Below, piece after piece: positions 12,272-22,877 of a DNA stretch of 64,000 bases. Origin of the DNA: Hemibagrus wyckioides (lineage: Eukaryota > Chordata > Actinopteri > Siluriformes > Bagridae); assembly GCF_019097595.1 (NCBI RefSeq), contig NC_080715.1, forward strand, positions 28,475,355-28,539,354, read 5' to 3'. The notes beneath the pieces were generated by a model. That model ran no database searches, was not told the origin of the DNA, and saw nothing but the letters and a program-made list of their open reading frames with translations. A program made the translations under genes and the position numbers. Position 1 is the stretch's first letter. Each line of letters starts with the position of its first letter.

Positions 12272-13485
12272 GATCTACATTTACATTTCTGGCATGTGGC
12301 AGATGCTCTTATCCAGAGCAAAGTACAAAAGTGCTTTAAGTCTATCTATGATTATTAACACTGGCTCAGTAGGTCACAGACTTAGGATACCAACAAACCT
12401 AAAATTGGGTTGGGTTTTTTTGTTGTTGTTGTTGTTTTTAAACACATAACAATACATAAAAACAGGAAAAAATAGGAGCTAGTTTAAGTGCTTCAGGAAA
12501 AGGTAGGTCTTCAGATGTCGGCTGTATGGACATCTAGGGGAAGTTCATTTCACCATCTCAGTGCCAGAACAGAGAAGAGTCTTGATGTATATCTACCTCT
12601 TACCCTGAGAGATGGTGGGACCAGTGGAGCTGTGCTAGTGGACCTGAGGGAGTGAGGTGCAGTGTGAGGAGTAATGAGAGCTTTGAGGTCAGATGGTGCT
12701 GGTCCATTCTTGGCTTTGTAGGCAATCTGATGTTTTTGAATCTGATGCAGCTACCAGAAGCCAGTGGAGGGAATGCAGCAGTGGGGTGGTGTGGGAGAAC
12801 TTAGGCAGGTTGAAAACAGGTCATGTAGCTGCATTTTGGATCATTTGAACTGGACGAACTGCATTTAGAGGAAGACCTGCCAGTAAAGGGTAGCAGTAGT
12901 CTAGTCTCGAAATAACCAGACACTGAACAAGCACTTGAGTAGCCTGTATGGATAAGAATGGTTGAATCCTTCTGATGTTGTACAGAAGAAACCGAAATGA
13001 GCGTGTCACATTAGCAACATGGGAGGAAAAGGACAGTTGATTTTCCATGGTTATCGCAAGGTTGCGATCAGTGGTTGAAGGGGGTATCATTGAGTTGTTC
13101 AGAGACAATGCAAGATCCTGGGCTAGGGATGAATCACCTGGGATGACCAGCAGTTCAGTTTTTCTGTGATTGAGTTTCAGCTGATGAGCTGTCATCCAAG
13201 ATGGAATGTCCGCCTGTATGTAATGTATCTGAGGGAGGGAAGGAGAAGATAAGTTGGGTGTCATCAGCATAGCAGTGGTATGAAAAGCCATGTGAGGATA
13301 TATCTTTGCCAAGAGAGTGGGTGTAGAGGGAGAAAAGGAGAGGATCAAGTACTGAGCCTTGTGGGACACCGGTAGGGAGTCAGCGTGGAGCAGATGTCAA
13401 TCCCTTCCATGTTACCTGATATGAGCGACCATTCAGGTAGGAAGCAAACCATTCCCATGCTGTTCCACAAATTCCAAGAATGTGT
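12272..13485 (-). mobile_element. L2-type LINE, 5'-truncated reverse-transcriptase fragment
   Basis: On the minus strand the upstream part reads GICGTAWEWFASYLNG, then GVPQGSVL (13347-13370), then [10 protein letters not shown] with the catalytic YADD at 13260-13271. After a frameshift the frame 12821-13369 continues with [19 protein letters not shown], the NLAITMENQLSFSSHVANVT block and CLVISRLDYCYPLLAGLP. This is the expected order of RT palm and thumb motifs in L2/CR1-like LINEs. The C-terminal part (APSDLKALITPHTAPHSLRS) lies at about 12610-12720 and contains stops. The 3' tail at 12278-12315 matches SINE family B. The endonuclease and 5' part are absent. The element is inactive. Confidence 0.85.
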
Positions 13486-13672
13486 GCTTTATTCAAGATT
13501 CAACATTTCTCCAGGACCCTGGTGCTACATAAACATACAACATAAAGTTCAAACCCAACAACAACACAGAGCTAGGACAGAAGTTTGTCCTAGCCACATA
13601 AAGTGCAAAGTTTGCAAATAGGTGCACACAAAGCAAAGACAAGACAAAGACTGGTAGCAAAGACTGGTAGTA
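13486..13672 (-). mobile_element. LINE 3'-end fragment, left half of a copy split by Tc1 insertions
   Basis: The sequence ctccaggaccctggtgctac, the acatacaacataaag stretch and gccacataaagtgcaaa match the LINE 3' region at 48805-48945. The copy is interrupted at about 13672, and its continuation appears at 16869-17030 on the far side of three Tc1-type elements. No coding sequence is included. Confidence 0.7.
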
Positions 13673-13697
13673 TATATATATATATATATATATATAT
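13673..13697. repeat. (TA)n microsatellite at the left edge of the Tc1 nest
   Basis: About 12 TA units separate the LINE 3' fragment from the Tc1 fragment; TA is the Tc1 target. Confidence 0.8.
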
Positions 13698-14162
13698 GTT
13701 TTTTGGGATTTATTTTCTACATTCTAGAACAATACTGGAGATTTCAAAACTATGAAATAACACACATGGACTTAAGTAATCCATATGTAATGACAACAAA
13801 AAACAGTCAGTTGTTAAGACATGAAGGTCAGGTGTTCTGGAATAGTTCTTGCAAGAACAGTATTGTCAAGTGCATTTGCAAAACCCATCAAGCACCATGA
13901 TGAAACTGGCTAACATGAAGACCATCTCAGTAAAGCAAGAGTTGCCAGCCTCGGAAATCACCAATTAACAGCGCCTCAGATTAGAGCCGTTATGAAGGCT
14001 TTACAGAGCATCAGTAGCAGACATATCTCAATATCAACTGTTCGAAGGACATTATTGTGTATTTCAGCCACCTTCAGCATTGTTTTACAGTGTAGAAAGA
14101 AATGAACAACAGGAAAGACCATGGAATTAGAAGGTATGTCCAAACTTTTGACTGGTAGTGTA
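13698..14162 (+). mobile_element. Internally deleted Tc1-like element, right terminal repeat kept
   Basis: The right end ggtatgtccaaacttttgac then tggtagtg at 14160, followed by TA, is a well-known Tc1-like terminal inverted repeat of fish. The left part contains tttctacattctagaac and aaaactatgaaataacacac, typical of the region inside the left repeat of the same family; the left repeat itself is lost. A remnant of the transposase N-terminal region is readable (CICKTHQAP, near 13876-13898). The catalytic domain is missing, so it is a non-autonomous remnant. It abuts the next element directly. Confidence 0.75.
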
Positions 14163-14164
14163 TA

Positions 14165-15600
14165 TACACTACTCACAAAAAGTTAAGGATATTCGGCTTT
14201 CGGGTGAAATTTCAGGATGCACCTAAAATGCACTATAACCTTTACAGGTGAACTTAATTTGACCTTCTCTACACTTTTGAATGCACATGTCCAACTGTTC
14301 AGTGTTTCAGTACTTTTTTGCATAACTTGCTGTTCTCTAACAAGGTGCTTAATGGCAAAATTCACGACTGCTGTTTGATCCATGAATCGAACAATAAATT
14401 TTATGGTTCAATTAGAATTGGTATTTAAACAGTCCTCTTCATCATGCTGTTCACATTCTGACATCATGAGACCAAGACCACACCTAACAATTGATCAACA
14501 GTACCTCGCCATTACGAGGCTTCAAACAGGATGTTCTCAGAGGGAAGTGGGCACTGAGCTTAGAGTGTCACAGAATGTCATCAGCAGGTTGTGACAGGGA
14601 AACAGAGAGACTGGAAGAATCACAGAAAGGCGTAGAAGTGGACGTCCTTGATGACCGCTTTATTGTGATAAGTGCCCTGCGGAACCGGATGATGAATGCC
14701 ACTCAACTCCAGGCACATTGAAGGGAGGTGAGAGGCACCCAAGTGTCACATCAGACCATTCGAAACCGTTTACATCAGCATGGTCTGCGTGCTAGACAAC
14801 CTGCAAGGGTACCTGACCACACCACCAGGCATCTTGCATGGGCCAGGGAGCATTTACGCTGGACAGGGGACCAGTGGGCCTCAGTGCTGTTCTCTGATGA
14901 AAGTCGATTCACGTTGAGCAGAAATTATGGCCGCCAACGATGTTGGAGACGTCAAGGAGAGCGCTATGCATCAGCCACTGTTGTGGTGAAGTTACAGTCT
15001 GGGAAGGTGTGTCTACTCAATACAGAATTGCCCTACATCTTGTGAATGGTACAGTGACAAGCCAATACTACCTGAATAGCATCATTAATCCAGTCATTGT
15101 GCCCCTGCATGAACAACACAGGCCTAATTTCATCTTCATGGACAACAATGCTCCAGCTCATCGAGGTCGCATCATTAGGGAACGGCAGCTGGAGGCTGGG
15201 GTACCTCAAATGGTGTGGCCTGCACTTTCTCCCGACCTGAATCCCATAGAAAATCTAGAACCTCAATGACCTGAGGGCCACCCTTCAAGAAGAGTGGAAT
15301 GCCATGCCTCAGCAGACAATAAGTCGACTCGTTAACAGCATGAGATGTCGTTGTCAAGCTGTAATTGATGGTCAAGGGCACATGACAAATTATTGAGACA
15401 TTGACATTTTTTGTTGTGGTATACCCACCACTGTTGTTGGCTTTTGTTTCAATACATTGTTTGAGATGAGGAAATCACCATTGCATGCTTCTACTTAAAT
15501 GCCCTACTTTTATGATATAATATCCCTGTAGTGTGAACTTTTTACATTTTCCATAAATTTCACCCAAAAGCCAAATATCCTTAAGTTTTTGTGAGGAGTA
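14165..15600 (+). mobile_element. Tc1-like DD35E-type transposon (defective)
   Basis: The left end cactactcacaaaaagttaa at 14167 and the right end, tatccttaagtttttgtgag to about 15598, are inverted repeats. The match extends inward (ggctttcgggtgaaatttca on the left, tttcacccaaaagccaa on the right). TA lies at each edge. The 1.43-kb length is normal for a Tc1 element. It carries a decayed plus-strand transposase. It is sandwiched between a Tc1 fragment and Tc1 copy B. Confidence 0.9.
14466..15396 (+). pseudogene. Tc1-like transposase with DD35E spacing, frameshifted
   Basis: The frame opens at 14466 (MRPRPHLTIDQQYLAITRL) with a helix-turn-helix (GCSQREVGTELRVSQNVISRL) and is lost near 14594. 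A GRP linker follows in another frame. From 14728 a second open piece reads TIRNRLHQHGLRARQPA and LFSDESRF, with the first Asp. After another shift near 14985 the frame continues with IFMDNNAPAHRG (second Asp) and DLNPIEN (Glu). Counting codons between second Asp and Glu gives 35, hence DD35E. The sequence after the Glu lacks the usual WDQL-like block and stops at 15270. A C-terminal tail ending HMTNY is readable to 15396 in another frame. Confidence 0.88.
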
Positions 15601-15616
15601 TATATATATCTGTATA

Positions 15617-16868
15617 TACACTATATTGCCAAAAGTATTCGCTCACCTGCCTTGACTCGCATATAAACTTAAGTGACATCCCATTCCTAATCCATAGGGT
15701 TCAATATGACGTTGGTCCACCCTTTGCAGCTATAACAGCTTCAACTTTTCTGGGAAGGCTGTCCACAAGGTTTAGGAGTGTGTTTATGGGAATTTTTGAC
15801 CATTCTTCCAGAAGCGCATTTGTGAGGTCACACACTGATGTTGGACGAGAAGGCCTGGCTCTCAGTCTCTGCTCTAATTCATCCCAAAGGTGTTCTATCG
15901 GGTTGAGGTCAGGACTCTGTGCAGGCCAGTCAATTTCATCCACATCAGACTCTGTCATCCATGTCTTTATGGACCTTGCTTTGTGCACTGGTGCACAGTC
16001 ATGTTGGAAGAGGAAGGGGCCAGCTCCAAACTGTTCCCACAATGTTGGGAGCATGGAATTGTCCAAAATGTCTTGGTATGCTGAAGCATTCAGAGTTCCT
16101 TTCACTGGAACTAAGGGGCCAAGCCCAGCTCCTGAAAAACAACCCCACACCATAATCCCCCCTCCACCAAACTTTACACTTGGCACAATGCAGTCAGACA
16201 AGTACCGTTCTCCTGGCAACCACCAAACCCAGACTCGTCCATCAGATTGCCAGATGGAGAAGCGCGATTCGTCACTCCAGAGAACGCGTCTCCACTGCTC
16301 TAGAGTCCAGTGGCAGCGTGCTTTACACCACTGCATCCGACGCTTTGCATTGCACTTGGTGATGTATGGCTTGGATGCAGCTGCTCGGCCATGGAAACCC
16401 ATTCCATGAAGCTCTCTGCGCACTGTTCTTGAGCTAATCTGAAGGCCACATGAAGTTTGGAGGTCTGTAGCGATTGACTCTGCAGAAAGTTGGCGACCTC
16501 TTCGCACTATGCGCCTCAGCATCCGCTGACCCCGCTCCATCAGTTTACGTGGCCTACCACTTCGTGGCTGAATTGCTGTCGTTCCCAAACACTTCCACAT
16601 TCTTATAATACAGCTGACAGTTGACTGTGGAATATTTAGGAGCGAGGAAATTTCACGACTGGATTTGTTGCACAGGTGGCATCCTATCACAGTTCCACGC
16701 TGGAATTCACTGAGCTCCTGAGAGCGACCTATTCTTTCACAAATGTTTGTAAAAACAGTCTGCATGCCTAGGTGCTTGATTTTATACACCTGTGGCCATG
16801 GAAGTGATTGGAACACCTGATTCTGATTATTTGGATGGGTGAGCGAATACTTTTGGCAATATAGTGTA
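15617..16868 (-). mobile_element. Tc1-like DD34E transposon, copy B (nearly intact)
   Basis: Terminal inverted repeats start cactatattgccaaaagtat at 15619 and end at 16866 with the exact complement; TA flanks both ends. At 1248 bp it is the longest of three copies in this window (A at 5.5 kb, C at 52.4 kb) and the only one with an unbroken transposase frame. It lies 20 bp of TA-rich DNA away from the DD35E-type element on its left. Confidence 0.96.
15701..16765 (-). CDS. Tc1-family DD34E transposase, full-length open frame
   Basis: The predicted nuclear enzyme (354 aa from the ATG at 16765) would bind the terminal repeats and move the element by cut-and-paste at TA. Two helix-turn-helix regions lie at about residues 15-58 and 78-122, joined by GRPRK at 70-74. 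The catalytic residues are D165 (WSDESRF), D256 ([10 protein letters not shown]) and E291 ([11 protein letters not shown]), with 34 residues between the last two. The frame stays open upstream, but [10 protein letters not shown] is the first Met inside the element that fits. The internal Met before GRSQ, kept in copy C, is ATA (Ile) here. Relative to A and C it has T56M, R151C and R182W, all explained by CpG-to-TpG or CpA changes. The frame is intact; activity is doubtful. Confidence 0.88.
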   Translation of the reverse strand: MQTVFTNICERIGRSQELSEFQRGTVIGCHLCNKSSREISSLLNIPQSTVSCIIRMWKCLGTTAIQPRSGRPRKLMERGQRMLRRIVRRGRQLSAESIATDLQTSCGLQISSRTVRRELHGMGFHGRAAASKPYITKCNAKRRMQWCKARCHWTLEQWRRVLWSDESRFSIWQSDGRVWVWWLPGERYLSDCIVPSVKFGGGGIMVWGCFSGAGLGPLVPVKGTLNASAYQDILDNSMLPTLWEQFGAGPFLFQHDCAPVHKARSIKTWMTESDVDEIDWPAQSPDLNPIEHLWDELEQRLRARPSRPTSVCDLTNALLEEWSKIPINTLLNLVDSLPRKVEAVIAAKGGPTSY

Positions 16869-16997
16869 TGTATTGTATATAGCGGCGTGACAACACGTAC
16901 TGTGCAAAAATGCAGGAGCAGTGGTTTAAATATTAACAAGGTTGAGGTAGTGCAATAAGTAATGGACAATATAAATATGTTCACACAGGTGAGAAAG

Positions 16998-17028
<31 letters not shown>

Positions 17029-17030
17029 AG
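16869..17030 (-). mobile_element. LINE 3'-end fragment, right half of a split copy
   Basis: The phrases gtgacaacacgtactgtgca, gtagtgcaataagtaatgg and cacacaggtgagaaagagag match 49060-49250 in order, including the terminal (TG)n at 17001-17028. It continues the fragment at 13486-13672. About 110 bp of the reference copy (48945-49055) are missing between the halves. Confidence 0.7.
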
Positions 17031-17440
17031 GATTCTGACTTTTGTGTACTATTTGTTTAACTTGGTTGGTTCTAGAGTTGTTATTTGAACTGTATTATAT
17101 TGTATAGCTTGTTGATCCTTTAGTGTTGGATCTACAATGACAAAGGCACAAAATGAACTGGATCTTATGAGAAAACTAAGCAAACATGAACTAATGAGGG
17201 TGATGTAATTAGATTTTCTTCAATTTTATACAAAAATATGCGTTATCCCCTGAAACCTAGCTGAAGTTGGTGAAATTGTCCTGTGTGGCTAAAAATGGTC
17301 TTTCTCTACCCCTTTCTTGAGGAAATTCAAGAAAATCCATGCAGATATATTACTGTAAAATGGACACTAAATGAACACTAAGTCATGTTAACTGAGAGAC
17401 CATTATGCTATCATTTATATAAGCAAATATTTATATAGAG

Positions 17441-17443
<3 letters not shown>
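17031..17443. other. Unique noncoding sequence
   Basis: No gene or repeat recognised. Confidence 0.45.

Positions 17444-17500
<57 letters not shown>
17444..17500. repeat. (TA)n microsatellite
   Basis: About 28 TA units, not attached to any recognised transposon end. Confidence 0.95.
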
Positions 17501-17503
<3 letters not shown>

Positions 17504-19510
17504 GAAAATTCTGCTGAACGTCACATTTCTACACGAAAATGAATTTTTTTAAAGGTCTGGTTAAATGTATGAGGCTGTCAGACCCGGTAACTCCAAGAGA
17601 CATTAACAAGGGCTAATTATGTTCAATTCCTCACTATTTGTTTGATTGCTGATGGCACAGGGTGTCACATGTGACATTTCTTCATGACATGTCTGCTCTC
17701 TCATCCAAGTAAGCCATCTTTGATTTTAGCCTAGAGAAAATTCCTCTAATGAACTTGCCAGCCCGTGAGTGTCCCTCATTTGGTTATCATCTACTTGAAG
17801 GCCTGTAGAGGAGAAATAAAGCAGGATACTTTTTAGCATCTTTCTGATTGGATTGTAAGGGCAAAGTGGGTAGAGGCAGAGAATAAGTGTTATATTTATC
17901 ACATATAGATAAACCTTCTGGTTATATTCCATGATTGTGAATGAAAGGACTTCCTTTTCCTGGTGCGTGTAGCTTAACTCGGTCATCGGGAAAAAAAAAA
18001 AAACGGAAGTGTAAATGTTCTGCCTTGTTTGGAGTAACTAAGGCATACACTCTGGGAAAAGCTAGTGCTTTTCCTAATTTTAATACCTACCTCAGAGAGC
18101 ATAACCAATCCCAGATGTTCTCCAGCAAAAAATACATTTTCACCCTCTTAAAATGTTTTTCTCCCCTCTTTTTCTTCCTCCTAAAGACAACCCCAGGTCA
18201 ATGACTTCCAGCTACAGTGGTGGCTAAATATAGATTTATAGAGTGACTAAAGCTGCTTGTTTTTAGACCATCGGTTAATAGGGTCCTTAAGAGAGTAAAT
18301 ATTTATGACTTTTTAAAAAGGAGTATGTCAGTGCTAGTGGCATCACTTTTCTCTAGGTTGAAAAAAAAAATGCTATAAACGATGACTCAGGTTGCACTAA
18401 ATCACAATAATACGCATGCTGAAGAAAAATGAGCCTCGGGTCCTGTTAATCATCATCTGGGGCCAACAGACTCCCACCAAAATAACGTGAGAAAACGTTT
18501 TAAGAAGTGGGAGAACTTGTGTTTGGACACACACAAATATCCGACGTCACTAGGCCAGACCGTTCGGAGGAAGTCAGGAACGTGTGAACCTTGCCAGTGT
18601 TATGACAGCGCAGCGTGAAGGCCCCCAGGCAACCTCCTCCCCGTGTTCTCCGATCACCTTAGGGGTCTTCACATCCTGTTCTCCTCCAGCACAGAGACAG
18701 AGAGAGGTGGGAAAGGCAGGAAGTGGGGCGGTGTGTGAGCCACAGATCGTGAGGACTTTGAGAAAGTGAGGGGTGGTTGGTTTGACCCAAGCTTTCCCAG
18801 GAAGAAGCGCCTTAGGAATATCTCACAAGCCGGGGATTTGGGAGCCTGTTTCCTTTTCTCATGTTCTCCATGCATTAAATGATTTTTTCATACAGAGCAC
18901 GGGGACTCCTAAAGCTTTCATTGCATCTGCAGTCATATATACAAGCAAGAATGAGTAGATCTGGTGAAGCAAACATTACAGTACCTCTAACTAATTCACG
19001 ACAGAATTAATTTAACACAAATGGAAGTGAATACTTATGCATTGTTTTAATAAATTCATTAATTATTGCTGTGTTTTTTTTATTCTTGTTAATGCCATTT
19101 CCCCTCACTGTTTTGTGTAGTTTGTTATTGACATAAAATCCCAGGAATTTCACTTGCAGGTTGTTACGCTACAAATTTTGTGTGCTTTGTAGGGAATGCA
19201 GGGAGTGAAAAAGGAAGTAAAACACTTAAATATATATATTAAATAATGTCCAAGTAAACACTAAAATGAAAATATTTTCACTTCTACTGCTGATTAGTTT
19301 AACAAAAAATAGAGAATAGTAGAGATGGTATTGCTTATATTCCTTGTCAGTCATCGTAGCATTAACCACTGGTGACTGGTAGAAGAGGGTAGATAACACT
19401 TTCACCTCACTAGTTTGTTGGAATTGGCAAATGGATCAATAAAAATATTGTGATTGAATGTGTAGTTTAGGAAACACTTGTGCATCCTCCCTCTACGTTA
19501 AATGCTGATC
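17501..19510. other. Unique noncoding sequence
   Basis: No recognisable gene. Homopolymer A runs lie at 17991-18003 and 18361-18370. Frames of 60-90 codons at 17726-18204 and 18584-18958 overlap on both strands and lack domain-like features. Confidence 0.5.
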
Positions 19511-19695
19511 CCTGTGGTAGCTTAGTGGTTAAGGTGTCAGTCTACTAATAGGAAGGTTGTGAGTTTGAATCCCAGGTCCACCAAGCTACCACTGCTGGGG
19601 TTATGAGCAATTAATCTCAATTTATACAATGCAGTTAAAGATAAAATGTAGGTTGCTTTGGATAAGGGTGTCTGCCAAATGCTGTAATTGTAACT
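19511..19695 (+). mobile_element. tRNA-derived SINE, family B (L2-type tail)
   Basis: The head carries an A-box-like tagcttagtggttaagg (19518-19534) and a B-box-like gagtttgaatccc (19561-19573), the internal RNA polymerase III promoter. The body has the ccaccaagctaccactgctggg region, and the 3' tail reads ttgctttggataagggtgtc then tgccaaatgctgtaa. The tail matches the 3' end of the L2-like LINE at 12278-12315. Other copies are at 48488-48662 and 30895-31022, both on the minus strand. Confidence 0.85.
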
Positions 19696-19909
19696 GCCAC
19701 CAAACTTCATCGATGTTTATCTACAGAAAGATATGATAGGAATATCAGTCTCAATAGGTAGCAATTTACTTAATACACCAGACCTGACAAAGTATACCAA
19801 AACAATCAAAGATATTTTCGTTGCAAGCTAGTTTGCTTAGCATACAGATTCAAATGCTAAAAATGTTTTGGATTCCAAGTGATCGCTTTATTATGTTAAT
19901 ATGTTGTTA

Positions 19910-20118
19910 ATAGAATATATGTATTACTGCACAGTGAAATTCTTTCTTTAAATGTCTCATCCTTGGAGTTTGGGTCAGCCAAGATGCAGTGCCCCTGAAG
20001 CAGGAGGTGAAGGGTTGGGGGTCATGCTCAAGGGCCCAACGGTGGCAGCGCTGGGGCTTAAACCCCGATCTTCCAATCAACAACCCAGAGCCTTAACCAT
20101 TTAAGCCACCACCACCCC
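19910..20118 (-). mobile_element. tRNA-derived SINE, family A
   Basis: Read on the minus strand, the head is ggtggcttaaatggttaagg followed by a B-box-like gggtttaagcccc. The body has gggcccttgagcatgaccc, and the tail gaatttcactgtgcagtaat ends at about 19910. It matches the copies at 7008-7205 and 31033-31238. Confidence 0.75.
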
Positions 20119-20199
20119 CTAGGCTCATATTCAGGTTCAAATCCCGATCTTCATAACTGTACTCAAGCAGTTTAATAAAAATTAGGAGATAATTAATTG

Positions 20200-21248
20200 T
20201 GTACCCTGTGGCTGTAAAAGAGTCTAACTTTAGACACAGTCCTCCTTTGCCCTTGATACCATGGGAAAATCCAAGCAACTCAAGCCAAACTTCAGAAAAA
20301 AGGAAAAATTTCCAAACAACTGAAGCTACCATGAGCGTCTGTACAAACAATTGTATGCAAATTTAATAAAAATCTTGGGACCACACAGACATTGCATCAT
20401 TTAGAAAGGACTAATAAACTCTCAGGGGCAAACTTTAGTCCAACTGAACTCCAAAACAACAACAAAGGAACTGGTGAAAGTGGTGAAGGCATCAGGTAGC
20501 AACCAGTACAAGATGTTTACATCATCAACTCCTACTCTAAGACTGAAGATTGCAGGAGATCACCAAACTTTTGGAGGATTGTTCTCTGGTCAGTCGAAAC
20601 AAAAAGTAAAATATTTAGCTGACAAAAGATAAGGATTTCATTCTAAGACGCCAACTGTGAAGCATGGGGGTGGCAGCAAATTTGTGGGGAAGTTTTGTTG
20701 GAAAAGGGACTGCTGTATATCAGAAAACACATGACATCATGCTGAAGGAGGATCATTTCTTCCGAAATACAGAAGAAATACCGAACAATCAGGTTGAAAG
20801 TTAGTCACTTCTGGCTCTTCTGTCAGATAATGAAGTTGTAACAAAATTGCTTACAGGGAACAAAGTATCGACATGACCATTACAAACCCTGACTTTGTTT
20901 CCTGTATAAGATTTTTGGACTGAACTGAAAAAGTGTCTCTGAGCAAGGAGGCCAACAAACCTCACAGGGTTACACAAGAAGGACTGAGGAAAAAGCTCTG
21001 GCAACATATTGTGGGAAGAAGGCGGAGGGCTGATCCGAAGTGTTTGATTCAAGTGCAGCAATTAAAACTGTATAAAAAATAGTAACACATACTAAGTGTA
21101 TCAAAACCAATTTGATACAGTCAATATACTGAAAGAGTTCATTCTCTCTAACACACTAATAGGATTGAAGTAAGTGTTCTAACTGACTGAACAATGAGAG
21201 TTTCATAATAATGTTTTATGCATAGGTGTAAGTAAAGCTTCAACTGTA
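20200..21248 (+). mobile_element. Decayed Tc1-like element (tacagttgaagt-type terminal repeat)
   Basis: The right end gtaagtaaagcttcaactg (to 21246), followed by TA at 21247-21248, resembles the terminal repeat of a common fish Tc1 group. Inside, in order, are accatgggaaaatccaagca, ctgtacaaacaattgtatgc, gaccacacag, aactgtgaagcatgggggtg then gcagca (encoding a TVKHGGGS-like segment before the second catalytic Asp), and gactgaactgaaaaagtgtc with gaggccaacaaacctcac near the C-terminus. This is the normal order of that transposase gene. No frame remains open and the left repeat is not identifiable. Confidence 0.8.
20238..21065 (+). pseudogene. Remnant of Tc1-like transposase
   Basis: Only short collinear blocks survive: the start region around the ATG near 20261, a helix-turn-helix remnant near 20320-20370, the HGGGS block at about 20660-20675, and the C-terminal block at 20920-20980. 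Large internal deletions must have removed the region with the first catalytic Asp, which I cannot find. It is non-functional. Confidence 0.7.
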
Positions 21249-22818
21249 AACAAATAAGAAGTCGTGTTGAACTGCTTCTCCATGACTTCTATTTTTTACT
21301 GCGCTACTGAGTTTCAGTTCCATGTTTCAAACCTAGCTACAGTGAATCAGCAGCAGCACACTGAACATGTGCAATACCTAGAAACATTATTTTTACTGTG
21401 CAAAACACGGCACATGGCAGACTCCATAAGTCATTGGTCTTTTACCCAGTTAGTGAGAAAAGGGAAACAAGGTTGAAAAATGTACGTTAGAGTAACCTTC
21501 CATCTGAAGTAACTAATCTCATGTTTGGATTTTCTTTCAAAGTTGTCAAGCAGTAAATTTATATTTTTGGAAGTGAACTAAAGATTACAGAGAGGTAAAT
21601 ATCCTGTGGAGCGAGACGTTAATGATGGGATAATCTGGGCGACTTTAGCAGGAGATAGGTCAAGTTGCTTGACAATTATTCAGAGGGCAGTGCACGTGGT
21701 GTCACTGTCGTTTCGAAAGGAGGGTGAATGCCCATGGGGAACAGGCTAATGGCATTGGGCAAGAGTGTATGTGTGTGCAGGAGTGCTCCACTGTCCCCTT
21801 CTCCTCCCACTCAGGTCACTGGTAATGCACTTGCACTCCGCCCTGGTCTCTGCATGAGGAGGGGGGAAGGAAGGAAAAATAAATTGTAGCTAAAAAAACG
21901 CGTCTGGGATCTGAGGGAGGAATGCAGCAGGGCATGGGAATCGCAATCGCCCACGAGGACGTTTCAGCCAGCCTTTAAACACCACCTCGGCATTATTAAG
22001 TCCCTCTCTCCGTATATCTACACATCCATGCTATCGCTCAGACCATCGGGGCTTGAGAAAGAACGAGTGGGCGACTTTATTCATGTTCGAGGGAAAAAAT
22101 CGGAGTCGCTACACAACACCTCCTCTCGATGTCTCGCGCACAAACACACACTCCATGTTCCTCAGCACCTCCAGGGACTTTCCTCCTACCCTAGAGACAG
22201 GAAGGCCTATCCTCTGAGCCACGGCCATGCGCTCCTGTACTCTGGACAATTTATTTGAAGCGTGGGAAGTAGGAGAGAGGAGAGATGCAGGGTGTCGTTT
22301 GAGGGTTTAAGGATGACAAAGTCTTGGGTCCAGCAGTGGGGAAAGATGGACAGAGCACATCGTTCCCACGATAAGTGAAAGCCAGAGGGGGTTTCAAACG
22401 CTCCAATGTGCAGGAATTGATGCTTGTACAGGAATGATGACAAGACCCCTGTGTCAAGATGGGAGGGAAGAAGATAAGACTCAGGCTCATTACTTTTTGG
22501 GTAACGTTAATAGAGCCAATACTGAAGAGTAGAGGTCAGAGCAAGTGAGCCTTAGAGTCTAATATGTATTGCCAAGGCCAAGCATAACAACTTCTACTGA
22601 ACTTTTTTTGAAAAGACAGAAGATGCTACATTTCTCTGTTGCCATGAAGAATCTTGCAAACATCTAGTCAATTACAAAAATGAATAGATTGAGTACATAT
22701 GTTGCAGTTTTCTTTGAAGGTTTAAACAGGAGTCGGGAAACGAGGCCAGGGAAATGAAATGATTATCGTAATTTATAATTTACTGCAACTGCATGTCAAA
22801 CAAAACGATGGTGAATAC
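21249..22818. other. Unique noncoding sequence
   Basis: No gene or repeat family recognised. Frames at 22028-22258 and 22207-22490 overlap on both strands and are not protein-like. Composition is less AT-rich at 21600-22450 than in the neighbours. Confidence 0.5.
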
Positions 22819-22832
22819 TGTGTGTGTGTGTA

Positions 22833-22876
<44 letters not shown>
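22819..22876. repeat. (TG)n(GA)n microsatellite
   Basis: About 16 TG units with one TA interruption, followed by about 12 GA units. Confidence 0.95.

Positions 22877-22877
<1 letters not shown>

Noticed and set aside
17958..17985. gtagcttaac phrase resembling a mitochondrial tRNA-Phe start
   Set aside because: The match covers only about ten bases, with no cloverleaf or neighbouring mitochondrial sequence.
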